Shown here: piece by piece, positions 42,969 through 51,269 of the stretch
Layout of the letters: each line of letters opens with the position of its first letter
Position numbering within the stretch: the stretch's first letter is position 1
Assembly: GCA_013816245.1 (NCBI GenBank)
Contig: JACDEU010000005.1
Location: forward strand, 45,685 to 109,684
Length of the DNA stretch: 64,000 nt
Direction of reading: 5' to 3'
Source: Actinomycetota bacterium
Lineage (GTDB): Bacteria; Actinomycetota; Thermoleophilia; Gaiellales; Gaiellaceae
The notes under the pieces: generated by a model
The model's database searches: none
Told to the model about the DNA's origin: nothing
The model's input: the letters and a program-made list of their open reading frames with translations, nothing else
Position numbers and translations under genes: made by a program

Positions 42969-43703
42969 TTATCGAGACCAGTCCCGGCTGACTGACGGCA
43001 ACGTGGCCTCTCCCGAGTCCACGAGCGCCCGAGCTCTGGCCCAGTCCTCCTCGTCGTCGACGTTGAACCCCTCGTGGCCGCTCGTGAAGAAAGGGGCCAC
43101 CATGCGGCCCTCGCGCGTTCCGGTCTGCGAGACGACGCGCGTCCAAGCGATCTCGAGGGCACTGTTCTGCACGTAGATCTCGGGCAGCGCCTGATACTGG
43201 CCGGCGTGCCACGCAACGTCGAGGTGCGACTGCTCGAGGAGCGGGCGCATGACCTTGCCGTCGAGGACCCACATCTTGCCCGGGTGCTGCTTGACGAGCT
43301 CGACAGCGCGGATCGAGTCCGCCTCCGGCGTCGCGAGCAGCTGTGCGAGCCCGCGCTCGAGGACATCGGGGCCGCGGAACGGATTCGTCGCGCGCACGAT
43401 GGCGAAGAGGTCGTAGTGCTCGCCGAGCTGCTCGAGCGTGTACCTCAGCCATTCGATGTCGGGCGAGGTCGACGTTGCGAGCTCGGCGGGACGCAGAAAC
43501 GGAATGTCGGCGCCGTAGCGTTGCGCGACCTCGGCGATCTTGCTGCTGTCGGTCGAGCAGACGACGCAGTCGAAGATGCCGGACTGCCGTGCGGCCGCGA
43601 TTGCGTAGGCAAGCAACGGATGGCCGGCGAGCGGCCTGATGTTCTTGTCCTTCACTCGCTCCGAGCCGGAGCGCGCCGGGATCAGTGCGACGGCACTTGG
43701 CAT
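42969..43703 (-). CDS. CMP-sugar (acylneuraminate-type) cytidylyltransferase
   Basis: The 244-residue protein begins MPSAVALIPARSGSERVKDKN, the nucleotide-binding loop (ARSGSxRVxxKN) of the CMP-NeuAc/CMP-Kdo synthetase family. CSTDSSKIAEVAQRYGA and VRATNPFRGPDVLERGL are the usual CTP- and sugar-binding segments. It activates an ulosonic acid as a CMP-sugar. The NeuB-type synthase and the KdsC-like phosphatase nearby point to a nonulosonate-like substrate. ATG 43703 overlaps the previous gene by 22 bp. Confidence 0.87.
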   Translation of the reverse strand: MPSAVALIPARSGSERVKDKNIRPLAGHPLLAYAIAAARQSGIFDCVVCSTDSSKIAEVAQRYGADIPFLRPAELATSTSPDIEWLRYTLEQLGEHYDLFAIVRATNPFRGPDVLERGLAQLLATPEADSIRAVELVKQHPGKMWVLDGKVMRPLLEQSHLDVAWHAGQYQALPEIYVQNSALEIAWTRVVSQTGTREGRMVAPFFTSGHEGFNVDDEEDWARARALVDSGEATLPSVSRDWSR

Positions 43704-44575
43704 GCGCTTTCCGTTTCGGCGAGCAGGCATTCGAGCACCGGCGCCTCGACTCCGAGCCGGTGTGCAGCGCGCACCGCGGCGCCGGTGATCGCGTCGAGCT
43801 CGGACGGCCGGCCGGCCGCGATGTCACGTGCGGTGGACGAGGTCAGCGCGGGTGGCATCCCGTCGATGATCTCCCACTGCGTCTCCGGTGTCAGCGCCAC
43901 CCCGTCCGCTGCGGCGATCGCACAGGTCTCGTCAACTGCCTCTTCGAGCCGACGGCGCCACGCGGGATCGCTACGCAGCTCGCCGATCGGCTGTTGGGTC
44001 AGCGCCGTCGCGGCGGCGACCGGAGCTTGCCGGGCGAGCTTCTCCCAGAGCACCGCCTTTTCGTCTCCGTCCTCGCGGACGTCCGCACCCGAGCTGCGGA
44101 GAAGCTGAGCGGTCTCGGCGCCGGCATCCGAAGCGACCGTCATCACCGTGCGCGGCGTGTTCTGCACGATCACGCCAGGCCGCTCGAGCCAGGCTTCGAT
44201 CCAACCGATCGTGGCCCCGACGACGCGGCTGTCGGGCAGGCGGCTACGAACCGTCTCCATGTGCTCGATGCCGTTCAAAAGCGGCAGCACGGTCTCGGCC
44301 CGTGCCTCGATGCGCCCGAGCGCATCGTCGAGCGCGGGCGCCTTCACCGTCACGAGCAGGAGGTCGACAGAGTCGTGGAGCTCGCTCGTCGTCTCGGGCC
44401 GGGCGGTCTCGGTCTCGGAGCCGTGCTTCAGAGTCAGGCCCTGAGACGCGATCACCCTGGCCGTGTCGGGCCGCGCGACGCAGACGACGCGAACGCCCGC
44501 CTGTGCCAGGCCGACGGCAAGCACTCCGCCGACGGCGCCCGGCCCGAGCACACCGACCGTCACTGAAGGCGTCAC
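43682..44575 (-). CDS. Ketopantoate-reductase-like (PanE/ApbA fold) NAD(P)-dependent reductase
   Basis: The 297-residue protein has VGVLGPGAVGGVLAVGLAQAG (NAD(P) Rossmann), LLLVTVKAPALDDAL (Lys near the cofactor), LPLLNGIEH (the catalytic Asn loop) and a helical C-terminal domain with EKLARQAPVAAATALTQQPIG. In E. coli PanE the last segment has two Asn that bind ketopantoate; here the aligned positions are Gln and Ala, so the substrate is probably a different 2-keto acid. It sits beside the aldehyde dehydrogenase and CMP-sugar genes. The start GTG 44575 is tentative; GTG 44563 is the alternative. Confidence 0.78.
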   Translation of the reverse strand: MTPSVTVGVLGPGAVGGVLAVGLAQAGVRVVCVARPDTARVIASQGLTLKHGSETETARPETTSELHDSVDLLLVTVKAPALDDALGRIEARAETVLPLLNGIEHMETVRSRLPDSRVVGATIGWIEAWLERPGVIVQNTPRTVMTVASDAGAETAQLLRSSGADVREDGDEKAVLWEKLARQAPVAAATALTQQPIGELRSDPAWRRRLEEAVDETCAIAAADGVALTPETQWEIIDGMPPALTSSTARDIAAGRPSELDAITGAAVRAAHRLGVEAPVLECLLAETESACQVPSH

Positions 44576-44616
44576 GGCGTGAAGTGTGTCGAGTTCTGCA
44601 CGGGTCGCAGAGGTTT

Positions 44617-46017
44617 TCAGGTCCTGGCCGGATCCGCGATCAGGTTGACGTACTTCCACTCCGTGTAGACGTCGAGCGCCTCGATGCCTGCTTCCCGCCA
44701 CCCCGTGCCCGACTGCTTCACACCACCGAAGCCCATGTGCGGCTCGCTGCCGTGCGTGCCGCCGTTCACGACGACCACACCCGCTTCGACCTCCTCTGCG
44801 AAGCGCATCGCGCGATGCAGGCTCGCGGTGTGGATCGCCGACGTGAGCCCGTAAGGCGAATCGTTCACGAGCGCGATCGCCTCGTCGAGGTCGCCGACGC
44901 GATAGAGCAGCGCGACCGGGCCGAAGAGCTCGGTGCGTGACAGCGACGCGTCGCGAGCGACGTCTTCGACGACCGACGGCGCGAGCCACCAGCCAGGCCG
45001 TTCGAGCCGGTTGCCGCCTCCCGCGACCTGTTGACCCTCGAGAGCGCGCAGGATGCGCTCGAGGCTCTGCTCGCTGATCACAGGCCCCGTCTCATACGTG
45101 CGCGCGCCTGCGAGGAAACGTTCGCGGAACTCCTCGTACACCGAGTCGAAGACGACGACGCGGCTGGCGGCGGCGCACCGCTGCCCCGCATTCGAGAACG
45201 CCGAAGCAAGCGACCACTCGACCGCGCGGTCGAGATCCGCGTCGTCGCAGACGACGAGCGCGTTCTTCCCGCCCAGCTCGAGGACGACCTTCGCGAGCCG
45301 TGCGCCACCCCGCTCGGAGATCGACCGCCCGGTCCCCGCCGAGCCCGTGAAGCTGACCAGGTCGACGTCGGACGATTCGACGAGCGGCGGCCCTGCCTCG
45401 GAGCCGATGCCGTGCACAACGTTGAGCACGCCCGGCGGCAGCAGCTTCTGGCAGAGCTCGCCGAAGAACGCTGCCGACGCAGGCGTGTGCTCGGACGGCT
45501 TCAGCACCGCGGCGTTGCCGCAGAACACCGCAGGGAAGACCTTCCAGGCGTAGTTCGGCAGCGGCGTGTTGAACGACACGATCAGCCCGGCGACTCCGAC
45601 GGGCCGGCGCGTCACCAGCACCGTGCGGTTCGGCATGGCGGACGTGGTCGTTCGGCCGTAGAGGCGACGGCCTTCACCTGCCACGAAGAAGCCCATCTCC
45701 ACGGCGGCGTCCGCCTCGCCGAGCGCGAGCTCGAGCGACTTGCCCGTCTCCTCGACGACGATAGCGGCGGCTTCCTCCCGACGCGCGCGCAATGCAAGAG
45801 CGAGCTCCCGCACGATCTCGCCGCGTTCGACCGGAGTCCTGGCGGCCCACTCGCGCTGAGCGCCGCGTGCCGCCGCGACCGCCGCGCGAACCTCGGGCTC
45901 GCCCGAGCGCGGGGCCGTGCACAGCAACGACCCGTCCCCGGGCCGCAGCTTCTCGAAGCGTCCGCCTGCGGCTTCCGACGTCTGGCCGCCGATGAGGTTT
46001 CCGATCTCTGAGCGCAC
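44617..46017 (-). CDS. NAD(P)-dependent aldehyde dehydrogenase
   Basis: The 466-residue enzyme has the family fingerprints: Asn150 in VSFNTP, Lys173 in VLKPSEHTP, the FTGSAGTG loop (223-230), Glu247 in LELGGKN and the catalytic Cys281 in NAGQRC. It oxidises an aldehyde to a carboxylate. In this cassette the substrate may be a sugar aldehyde. The length is slightly short for the family because the loop between residues 300 and 345 is compact. The GTG start at 46017 has a minus-strand TACGTT 7 nt upstream. It heads a leftward four-gene operon. Confidence 0.85.
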   Translation of the reverse strand: MRSEIGNLIGGQTSEAAGGRFEKLRPGDGSLLCTAPRSGEPEVRAAVAAARGAQREWAARTPVERGEIVRELALALRARREEAAAIVVEETGKSLELALGEADAAVEMGFFVAGEGRRLYGRTTTSAMPNRTVLVTRRPVGVAGLIVSFNTPLPNYAWKVFPAVFCGNAAVLKPSEHTPASAAFFGELCQKLLPPGVLNVVHGIGSEAGPPLVESSDVDLVSFTGSAGTGRSISERGGARLAKVVLELGGKNALVVCDDADLDRAVEWSLASAFSNAGQRCAAASRVVVFDSVYEEFRERFLAGARTYETGPVISEQSLERILRALEGQQVAGGGNRLERPGWWLAPSVVEDVARDASLSRTELFGPVALLYRVGDLDEAIALVNDSPYGLTSAIHTASLHRAMRFAEEVEAGVVVVNGGTHGSEPHMGFGGVKQSGTGWREAGIEALDVYTEWKYVNLIADPART

Positions 46018-46024
46018 GGCCCCG

Positions 46025-46034
46025 AACGTACACT
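46025..46034. promoter_or_regulatory. Overlapping bidirectional leaderless -10 elements
   Basis: In AACGTACACT, minus-strand TACGTT (46025-46030) is 7 nt before the GTG at 46017, and plus-strand TACACT (46029-46034) is 8 nt before the GTG at 46043. The hexamers share the central TA. Confidence 0.62.
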
Positions 46035-46042
46035 CCCGGGCG

Positions 46043-46975
46043 GTGATCGTCGTCCAGCTCTCAGGCGGCCTCGGCAACCAGATGTTCCAGTACGCGACGG
46101 GGCGAGCGCTCGCAGCCAGAAATGGGACGCAGCTCATGCTCGATTCGAGCTGGATCACGGGAACCGGCGGCAGCGTCGCGACCGAAGTCCGCCGGTACGA
46201 ACTCGGCTGCTTCCTGCTCGATGCTCCCCTCGCCCAGGTCGAGGACGTCGCTCGCCTACGGCGCTCGCTCGTGCCGAGCCGCCGCCCCGTGGTGCAGGAG
46301 CTGGTCGAGCCGCAGTTCGGCCAATCGTGCCCGGAGCTGCTGCAAGCCGGCAACAACACGTACCTGCGCGGGTACTGGCAGAACGTCGACTACTTCGGCG
46401 ACGCGGAGACGCTTCTGCGCCAGGACTTCGTCTTCAGCCCGGCAATCGCCGGGGAAGACCTGGAGCTGGCACGACAGATTCGCGAGTCCGCGCAGCCGGC
46501 AGTCTCGGTGCACGTGCGCCGGAGCGACTACGTCACCGATCCCGGAGCGCGCGAGCGCATGGGAACGCTCGACCCGGAGTACTACAGCCGCGCGCTCGAC
46601 GCGCTCGGTTCCGGCGTTGGGAGCGTGCGGCAGTTCGTTTTCACCGACGACCCGAACTGGTGCACGGAGAATCTGCGTCTCAACGACCAGGACGTCGTCG
46701 TCGGAGCAACTCGCGCGGAAGCCAAGAAGGGCGCCGCACATATGCACCTGATGACGCTCTGCGACCACCACGTGCTCGCGAACAGCACTTTCAGCTGGTG
46801 GGGCGCGTGGCTGAACCCGAGCCCGGCGAAGATCGTCGTCGCACCCCGCCCCTGGCTACAGGACGCGCGCTGGAACGAGGCGGGCCGAATCCCGGCCGAC
46901 TGGGTCCGAATCGACCGCCACGCTCACCAGGCCGACCAGCCGCCGTCGACGACGATGTTCGCGCCGGTCACGTAA
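46043..46975 (+). CDS. Glycosyltransferase family 11, alpha-1,2-fucosyltransferase-like
   Basis: The 310-residue protein begins IVVQLSGGLGNQMFQYATGRAL, the GT11 signature, and has the donor-binding VHVRRSDY (His157, Arg159, Arg160, Asp162, Tyr163). HHVLANSTFSWWGAWLN is the second conserved block. GT11 enzymes normally transfer fucose from GDP-fucose. A GDP-mannose 4,6-dehydratase is encoded nearby, though the GDP-fucose synthase was not found in the window. GTG 46043 is supported by the promoter hexamer. The last 52 bp overlap the convergent SDR gene. Confidence 0.9.
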   Translation: MIVVQLSGGLGNQMFQYATGRALAARNGTQLMLDSSWITGTGGSVATEVRRYELGCFLLDAPLAQVEDVARLRRSLVPSRRPVVQELVEPQFGQSCPELLQAGNNTYLRGYWQNVDYFGDAETLLRQDFVFSPAIAGEDLELARQIRESAQPAVSVHVRRSDYVTDPGARERMGTLDPEYYSRALDALGSGVGSVRQFVFTDDPNWCTENLRLNDQDVVVGATRAEAKKGAAHMHLMTLCDHHVLANSTFSWWGAWLNPSPAKIVVAPRPWLQDARWNEAGRIPADWVRIDRHAHQADQPPSTTMFAPVT

Positions 46976-47697
46976 GACGACGCGTCGGACGCGAGGAACA
47001 CCACCGGGCCGACCACCTCCTGGGCGTCGGCCATCCGGCCGAGCGGCATCCGCGCGGTGTACGCATCCAGGAATTCCTGCGGCTGGTCGTTCCAGACCCC
47101 GGCGAGCGTGAGCGTGTTGACGCGCACGCCGCTCTTCGCCCAGTACGTCGCGAGATAGCGCGTCAGGTTGTAGAGCGCCGACTTGGAGACCGAGTACGCA
47201 ACCGGCTTGAAGAAGGTCTCACCGCCGGCGCGCCTGAAGTCGTAGAGCTCCTGGACGGGCGAGAGCATCCCGTAGATCGACGAAACGTTGACGATCGAGC
47301 CGCGGCCGGCCTCCGCCATGCGCGCGCCGATCACCTGGCATGCGAGCAGCGTCCCCTTCACGTTCACCTGCATGACCTGGTCGAGAGACTCCGACGGATA
47401 GTCCTCGAATCGGCCGACCTCCTCGGCCGGCGCGTCCGGCGGTGAGTCGAGCGCGGCGGCGTTCACGAGCACGTGCGGCGCCCGTGAGAGCCTGGCGGTC
47501 GCCTGTTCGATGGCCCCGCGATCGGTGACGTCCACCTGGAAGCCACGCACACCGTCGCCCTCCTCCGTGGGCGCGATGTCGAAGCTCGCGACCTCCGCCC
47601 CGCGTGCAGCGAGCCCGCGCGCGATCTCGCCGCCGAGCTGGCCGGCCCCGCCGGTCACGACCGCGACTTTCCCTTCCAGGGAGAACAGATCATTCAT
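46924..47697 (-). CDS. Short-chain dehydrogenase/reductase
   Basis: The 257-residue protein has [19 protein letters not shown] (NAD(P) loop), NVSSIYGM (catalytic Ser), the Tyr-x3-Lys pair in AYSVSKSAL, and ends NIVVDGGWSAW. It is a classical SDR that reduces or oxidises a hydroxyl or keto group, perhaps of the acidic sugar made by its neighbours. ATG 47697 forms an ATGA overlap with the phosphatase gene. It is the last gene of an 11-gene leftward operon (59530 to 46924). Confidence 0.86.
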   Translation of the reverse strand: MNDLFSLEGKVAVVTGGAGQLGGEIARGLAARGAEVASFDIAPTEEGDGVRGFQVDVTDRGAIEQATARLSRAPHVLVNAAALDSPPDAPAEEVGRFEDYPSESLDQVMQVNVKGTLLACQVIGARMAEAGRGSIVNVSSIYGMLSPVQELYDFRRAGGETFFKPVAYSVSKSALYNLTRYLATYWAKSGVRVNTLTLAGVWNDQPQEFLDAYTARMPLGRMADAQEVVGPVVFLASDASSYVTGANIVVDGGWSAW

Positions 47698-48185
47698 GCG
47701 CGCTGAGCTTCCCACACCGCGTCACAGAACTCTCTCACGCAACCGTTGCCGCCCGGACGGGAAAGGACCCACTGCGCCAGCGGCCTCACCTCGGGCCACG
47801 CGTCCGCGGGCACGACCGGGATCCCGACCGCACGGAGGCACGCCGCGTCGTTGATGTCGTTGCCGACGAAGGCGGTGTCCTCGAGCGTCACGCCCAGGTC
47901 ACGGGCCCGCTCTCGCACCACGGAGAGCTTGTCGTCGACTCCCTGCAGGCAGTCGACCTCGAGCTTCTTCGCACGCGCACCGACGATCGGGTTCTTCTCC
48001 AACGAGACGATCAGGTAGCGAATGCCCACCTCGTCGAGGCGACGCAGGCCGAGCCCGTCGCTCCGCGAGAACGCAAGTGATTCCTCACCGCGTTCGTTCA
48101 CCCAGACGCGGTTGTCCGTGAACACGCCGTCGAAGTCGAAGACCGCGAAGCGCACCCGCTCGAGCAGCGGTGAGAACTCCGTCAC
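47694..48185 (-). CDS. HAD phosphatase, KdsC-like (type C0)
   Basis: The 163-residue protein has FDFDGVFTD (nucleophile Asp and acid/base Asp), SRSDGLGLRRL, a conserved Lys and FVGNDINDAACL. It is a cap-less HAD of the KdsC group, which dephosphorylates Kdo-8-P or Kdn-9-P. Its place next to a NeuB-type synthase suggests the synthase product is phosphorylated, as in the Kdn route. GTG 48185 overlaps the synthase stop (GTGA). Confidence 0.87.
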   Translation of the reverse strand: MTEFSPLLERVRFAVFDFDGVFTDNRVWVNERGEESLAFSRSDGLGLRRLDEVGIRYLIVSLEKNPIVGARAKKLEVDCLQGVDDKLSVVRERARDLGVTLEDTAFVGNDINDAACLRAVGIPVVPADAWPEVRPLAQWVLSRPGGNGCVREFCDAVWEAQRA

Positions 48186-49279
48186 CGGCGCGGAGCTGCG
48201 TGCGCCGCGACCGGTTCCTCGACCGGCTCGAGGTCTGCGAGCTCGACGTTCTCGTCCGGAGCGAGCCGCCTGCGCAGACGGCAGCCCACGATCCGGTCGA
48301 GCTCGTACGGAGAAAGCCCGCCGTCGGCGGGGGACTTGATCGCAACGTCCTCCTCGCAAAGAACGTGACCCTCGTCGAGGTCGCGCGCGGCCACGAGCTT
48401 CTTGCCCATCTTCCTGATCGGCGCCTCTTCGATCGGCAGCGGACGCTTCACTCCGTCGCCGAGGGCGCCGGGAATGCGCTGGAGGTCACGCACGAGCTTC
48501 CGCATGCCCTCGGGCATCAGCGAGAACGCGTGATCGGTGCCCTTGGCCGCGTGGTTGAGCGTGAAGTGCTTCTCGATCACCCGCGCGCCGAGCATGTAGG
48601 CGACGACCGCCATCGCGATCCCGTTCTGATGATCGGAGAGCCCGATCACGAGGTCCTGGAAACGCTCGCGCAGCGTCGAGATGACCTTGAGGTTGAGGTC
48701 GTCCGTGTCGGCCGGATACGCGGCCGTGCACTGCAGGACTCCGAGCTGCTCGTTGAGCGGCAGGATCGCTTCGACCGCGCGCTCGACGTCGACCAGGTCC
48801 GCCCCACCCGTCGAGAGCAGCATCGGCTTTCCGAATCCGGCGACATGCGTCAGCAACGGGGTGTTGCGCAAGTCTCCCGACGCGAACTTGTACGCCGGCA
48901 GGTCGAGCTCGGCGAGGAAGTCCGCGCTCTCGATGTCGAAGGCGGTCGCGAAGAACGTGATGCCGACCTCGCGCGCATGCGCCTGCAGCTCGCGGTACTC
49001 ATCAGGCGAGAGCTCGAGCGCCTCTCGATGCTCGCCGTAGGTGCGCCCAAAGCTGAACTCGTTGTCGTACGGCTGGTCGTAGAACTCGCGGGTGTACAGC
49101 GAGCGGTTCGCACGCTTCTGCAGCTTGACGGCATCCGCTCCGCAGTCCTTCGCGGCAGCGATGAGGTCCTTCGCCTGCTGCAGATCGCCCTGGTGGTTGT
49201 GGCCGACCTCGGCGACGACGTAGCACGCGCTGCCGTCGTGGACCTCGACTCCGTCGATCGTGAGGCGGCGTTCGCTCAT
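48182..49279 (-). CDS. NeuB-family ulosonic-acid synthase with C-terminal SAF domain
   Basis: The 365-residue protein has a NeuB TIM barrel (VVAEVGHNHQGDLQQAKDLI, AVKLQKR, FKFASGDL-type KFASGDLRNTPLL, VIGLSDHQNGI, ARVIEKHFTLNHAAKGTDHAFSL) and a C-terminal SAF/antifreeze-like domain (about 300-345). It condenses phosphoenolpyruvate with a mannose-like sugar or sugar phosphate to form a nine-carbon ulosonic acid. No NeuC hydrolysing epimerase is present, and a KdsC-like phosphatase follows, so a phosphorylated non-acetylated substrate is more likely than ManNAc. ATG 49279 overlaps the stop of the dehydratase gene upstream. Confidence 0.88.
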   Translation of the reverse strand: MSERRLTIDGVEVHDGSACYVVAEVGHNHQGDLQQAKDLIAAAKDCGADAVKLQKRANRSLYTREFYDQPYDNEFSFGRTYGEHREALELSPDEYRELQAHAREVGITFFATAFDIESADFLAELDLPAYKFASGDLRNTPLLTHVAGFGKPMLLSTGGADLVDVERAVEAILPLNEQLGVLQCTAAYPADTDDLNLKVISTLRERFQDLVIGLSDHQNGIAMAVVAYMLGARVIEKHFTLNHAAKGTDHAFSLMPEGMRKLVRDLQRIPGALGDGVKRPLPIEEAPIRKMGKKLVAARDLDEGHVLCEEDVAIKSPADGGLSPYELDRIVGCRLRRRLAPDENVELADLEPVEEPVAAHAAPRR

Positions 49280-50259
49280 TGCCGTTCCATGCTAGTTGCG
49301 AGCGCTTGCAGGCGTTCGACATCCGCATCGACCAGCAGGTGTGCAAGCTGGTCGAAGTCGAGCTCAGAAGACCAGCCGAGCTGCTCACGCGCACGCGCAG
49401 AGTCGCCAACGAGGTGGTGCAGCTCGGCGGCACCGCGTTGCAGGCCGGGGTCGACTCGCACGTAGTCCTGCCAGTCCAGGCCCACGTGGGCGAACGCACA
49501 CTGCACGAGCTCGCGCACCGAATGGCTCTCACCGGAGGCGATGATGTAGTCGCGCGGCTCGTCCTGCTGCAGCATCAGCCACATCGCGCGAACGTAGTCG
49601 CCCGCGTATCCCCAGTCGCGCCGCGCATCGAGATCGCCGAGCACGAGCTCCTCCTGCTGCCCGAGGGAGATCGCAGCCGCGCCATGCGCGACCTTGCGCG
49701 GCAAGAACTGCAACGGGCGCCGCGGCGACTCGTGGTTGTAGAGGATCCCCGAGCAGGCGAAGAGGCCGTACTGCCGGCGATACGAGTTGACCATGAAGTG
49801 CGCGTACGCCTTCGCGACGCCGTACGGGGTCACGGGGTCGAGCGGGGTGTCCTCGGTCTGCGGGCTCTCACGCGGCTCGCCGAAAATCTCACTCGACGAC
49901 GCCTGGTAGAAACGAATCGAAGGGTCGACGGCGCGAATCGCTTCCAGCAGAGACGTCGCGCCGACCGCGGCGAACTCCGCGGTCGTCACGGGCTGATCCC
50001 AGGAGGCAGGGACGAACGACGGTGCGGCGAGGTTGTAGACCTCCTCCGGTCTCGTCTGTTCGAGCGCTGCTGCGAGCGATGCCTGGTCGAGCAGGTCGGC
50101 CTCGATGAGCTCGATCCGGTCCCGGACGGCTTCGATGTTGCCGTAGGCGGCAGCGCCGGGCCTCACCACTCCCGTAACGGTGTAGCCACGCTCGAGCAGC
50201 AATTCCGCCAGGTAGGACCCGTCCTGGCCGCCGATGCCGGTGACGAGAGCTCGGCTCAC
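49276..50259 (-). CDS. gmd: GDP-mannose 4,6-dehydratase
   Basis: The 327-residue SDR has ALVTGIGGQDGSYLAELLLE (the GMD-type cofactor loop), the catalytic SSSEIFGEP region and PYGVAKAY (Tyr-x3-Lys). SGILYNHESPRRP and FLPRKVAHGAAAI are typical of GDP-mannose 4,6-dehydratase. It converts GDP-D-mannose to GDP-4-keto-6-deoxy-D-mannose, a precursor of GDP-fucose, rhamnose or related sugars. The next enzyme (GDP-fucose synthase) is absent from this window. GTG 50259 overlaps the stop of the upstream glycosyltransferase. Confidence 0.92.
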   Translation of the reverse strand: MSRALVTGIGGQDGSYLAELLLERGYTVTGVVRPGAAAYGNIEAVRDRIELIEADLLDQASLAAALEQTRPEEVYNLAAPSFVPASWDQPVTTAEFAAVGATSLLEAIRAVDPSIRFYQASSSEIFGEPRESPQTEDTPLDPVTPYGVAKAYAHFMVNSYRRQYGLFACSGILYNHESPRRPLQFLPRKVAHGAAAISLGQQEELVLGDLDARRDWGYAGDYVRAMWLMLQQDEPRDYIIASGESHSVRELVQCAFAHVGLDWQDYVRVDPGLQRGAAELHHLVGDSARAREQLGWSSELDFDQLAHLLVDADVERLQALATSMERQ

Positions 50260-51269
50260 CGGGGCATTGTCCCTGCAGCCTCGGCATAGGCGGCGAGAGT
50301 GGCGTCGGTGACCGCCGGCCACGAGAAGCGCTCGCGGGCGCGTTCCCGCCCCGCGGCGCCGAGCCTGCGCCGCAGCTCGGGGTCGGCCAGCAGCTGCTGG
50401 AGCGCCGACCGCAACGCACCCGGGTCACGCGGCGGGACGACGATGCCCGTCTCGCCGTCGACGACGAGGTCGAGCAGGCCGCCGACCCCCGTCGCGACGA
50501 CCGGCCGCCCATGTGCCATCGCCTCGAGGCAGGCGACACCGAAGCCTTCACGCCTCGACGGACAGGCAACGACCGCGGCTCGCGCATAGAGCTGCTGCAG
50601 CTCGTCATGCGGAACGAAGCCCCGGGCATCCGGGATCTCTCCGCGCAACGGCCCGTCGCCGGCGACGACGAGGTTCAGGTCGTGCGCCGCCTCGACGAGC
50701 TCGAGGACTCCCTTTTCCGGCGAAAGGCGCCCTGCATACAGGACCTCAGGCGGATCGGCCTCCGCGCCGACGTCCGGCGGCAGCTCGACGCCGCCCGGAA
50801 TGACTCGCACCTCGCTCGCGCCGAGCGCCCGGGCGCGGTCTGCGAGGTCGTGAGATGCCGCGATCACGAGTCGCGCTCCACGGAGCACACCGCGTGTCAG
50901 AGCAGGGGCACGGGCAGCGAGCTCGACGTCCGTTCCCCACACCTGGACGACGTACGGCTTGCCGCTGCGGGCCGCGACCCAACCGGCTGGAAGCCAGTGA
51001 GCGTGCAGCAGGTCGGCGTCGACAGCGCGGGCAGCACGCACGAAGCTCGCGAGCAGCGCGGGCAAGAACAGGCCGAGCCAGGGCCGTCGGCGGAGGTTGC
51101 CGAGCACACCGTGCCTGTACGCGACTCCGTAGTGCCGGAACTGCTCCGGCCCGACAACCTCGACGTCGACACCACGCGCACGAACGTGTTCGACCGCGTC
51201 CGCTACGAAGCGGCCCGCTGCATCACCCGGATACCGCGGGTACGACGTCGTCAGCACCGCGACGCGCAT
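50256..51269 (-). CDS. Glycosyltransferase family 4
   Basis: A 337-residue GT-B enzyme starting MRVAVLTTSYPRYPGDAAGRF. LLHAHWLPAGWVAARSG, VLYAGRLSPEKGVLELV and CPSRREGFGVACLEAMAHGRPVV (E-x7-E) mark both domains. It is a typical retaining transferase acting on a polyprenyl-linked chain. The ATG at 51269 overlaps the stop of the upstream membrane gene by one base (TGATG). Donor unknown; GDP-mannose or UDP-glucose would be the usual candidates. Confidence 0.88.
   Translation of the reverse strand: MRVAVLTTSYPRYPGDAAGRFVADAVEHVRARGVDVEVVGPEQFRHYGVAYRHGVLGNLRRRPWLGLFLPALLASFVRAARAVDADLLHAHWLPAGWVAARSGKPYVVQVWGTDVELAARAPALTRGVLRGARLVIAASHDLADRARALGASEVRVIPGGVELPPDVGAEADPPEVLYAGRLSPEKGVLELVEAAHDLNLVVAGDGPLRGEIPDARGFVPHDELQQLYARAAVVACPSRREGFGVACLEAMAHGRPVVATGVGGLLDLVVDGETGIVVPPRDPGALRSALQQLLADPELRRRLGAAGRERARERFSWPAVTDATLAAYAEAAGTMPR

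Noticed and set aside
41188..43827. An 879-codon frame reading through a membrane protein and the CMP-sugar synthetase region
   Set aside because: Its N-terminal 290 codons are a shadow of the cytidylyltransferase gene. The membrane protein is taken to start near 42963 by comparison with its paralogue.
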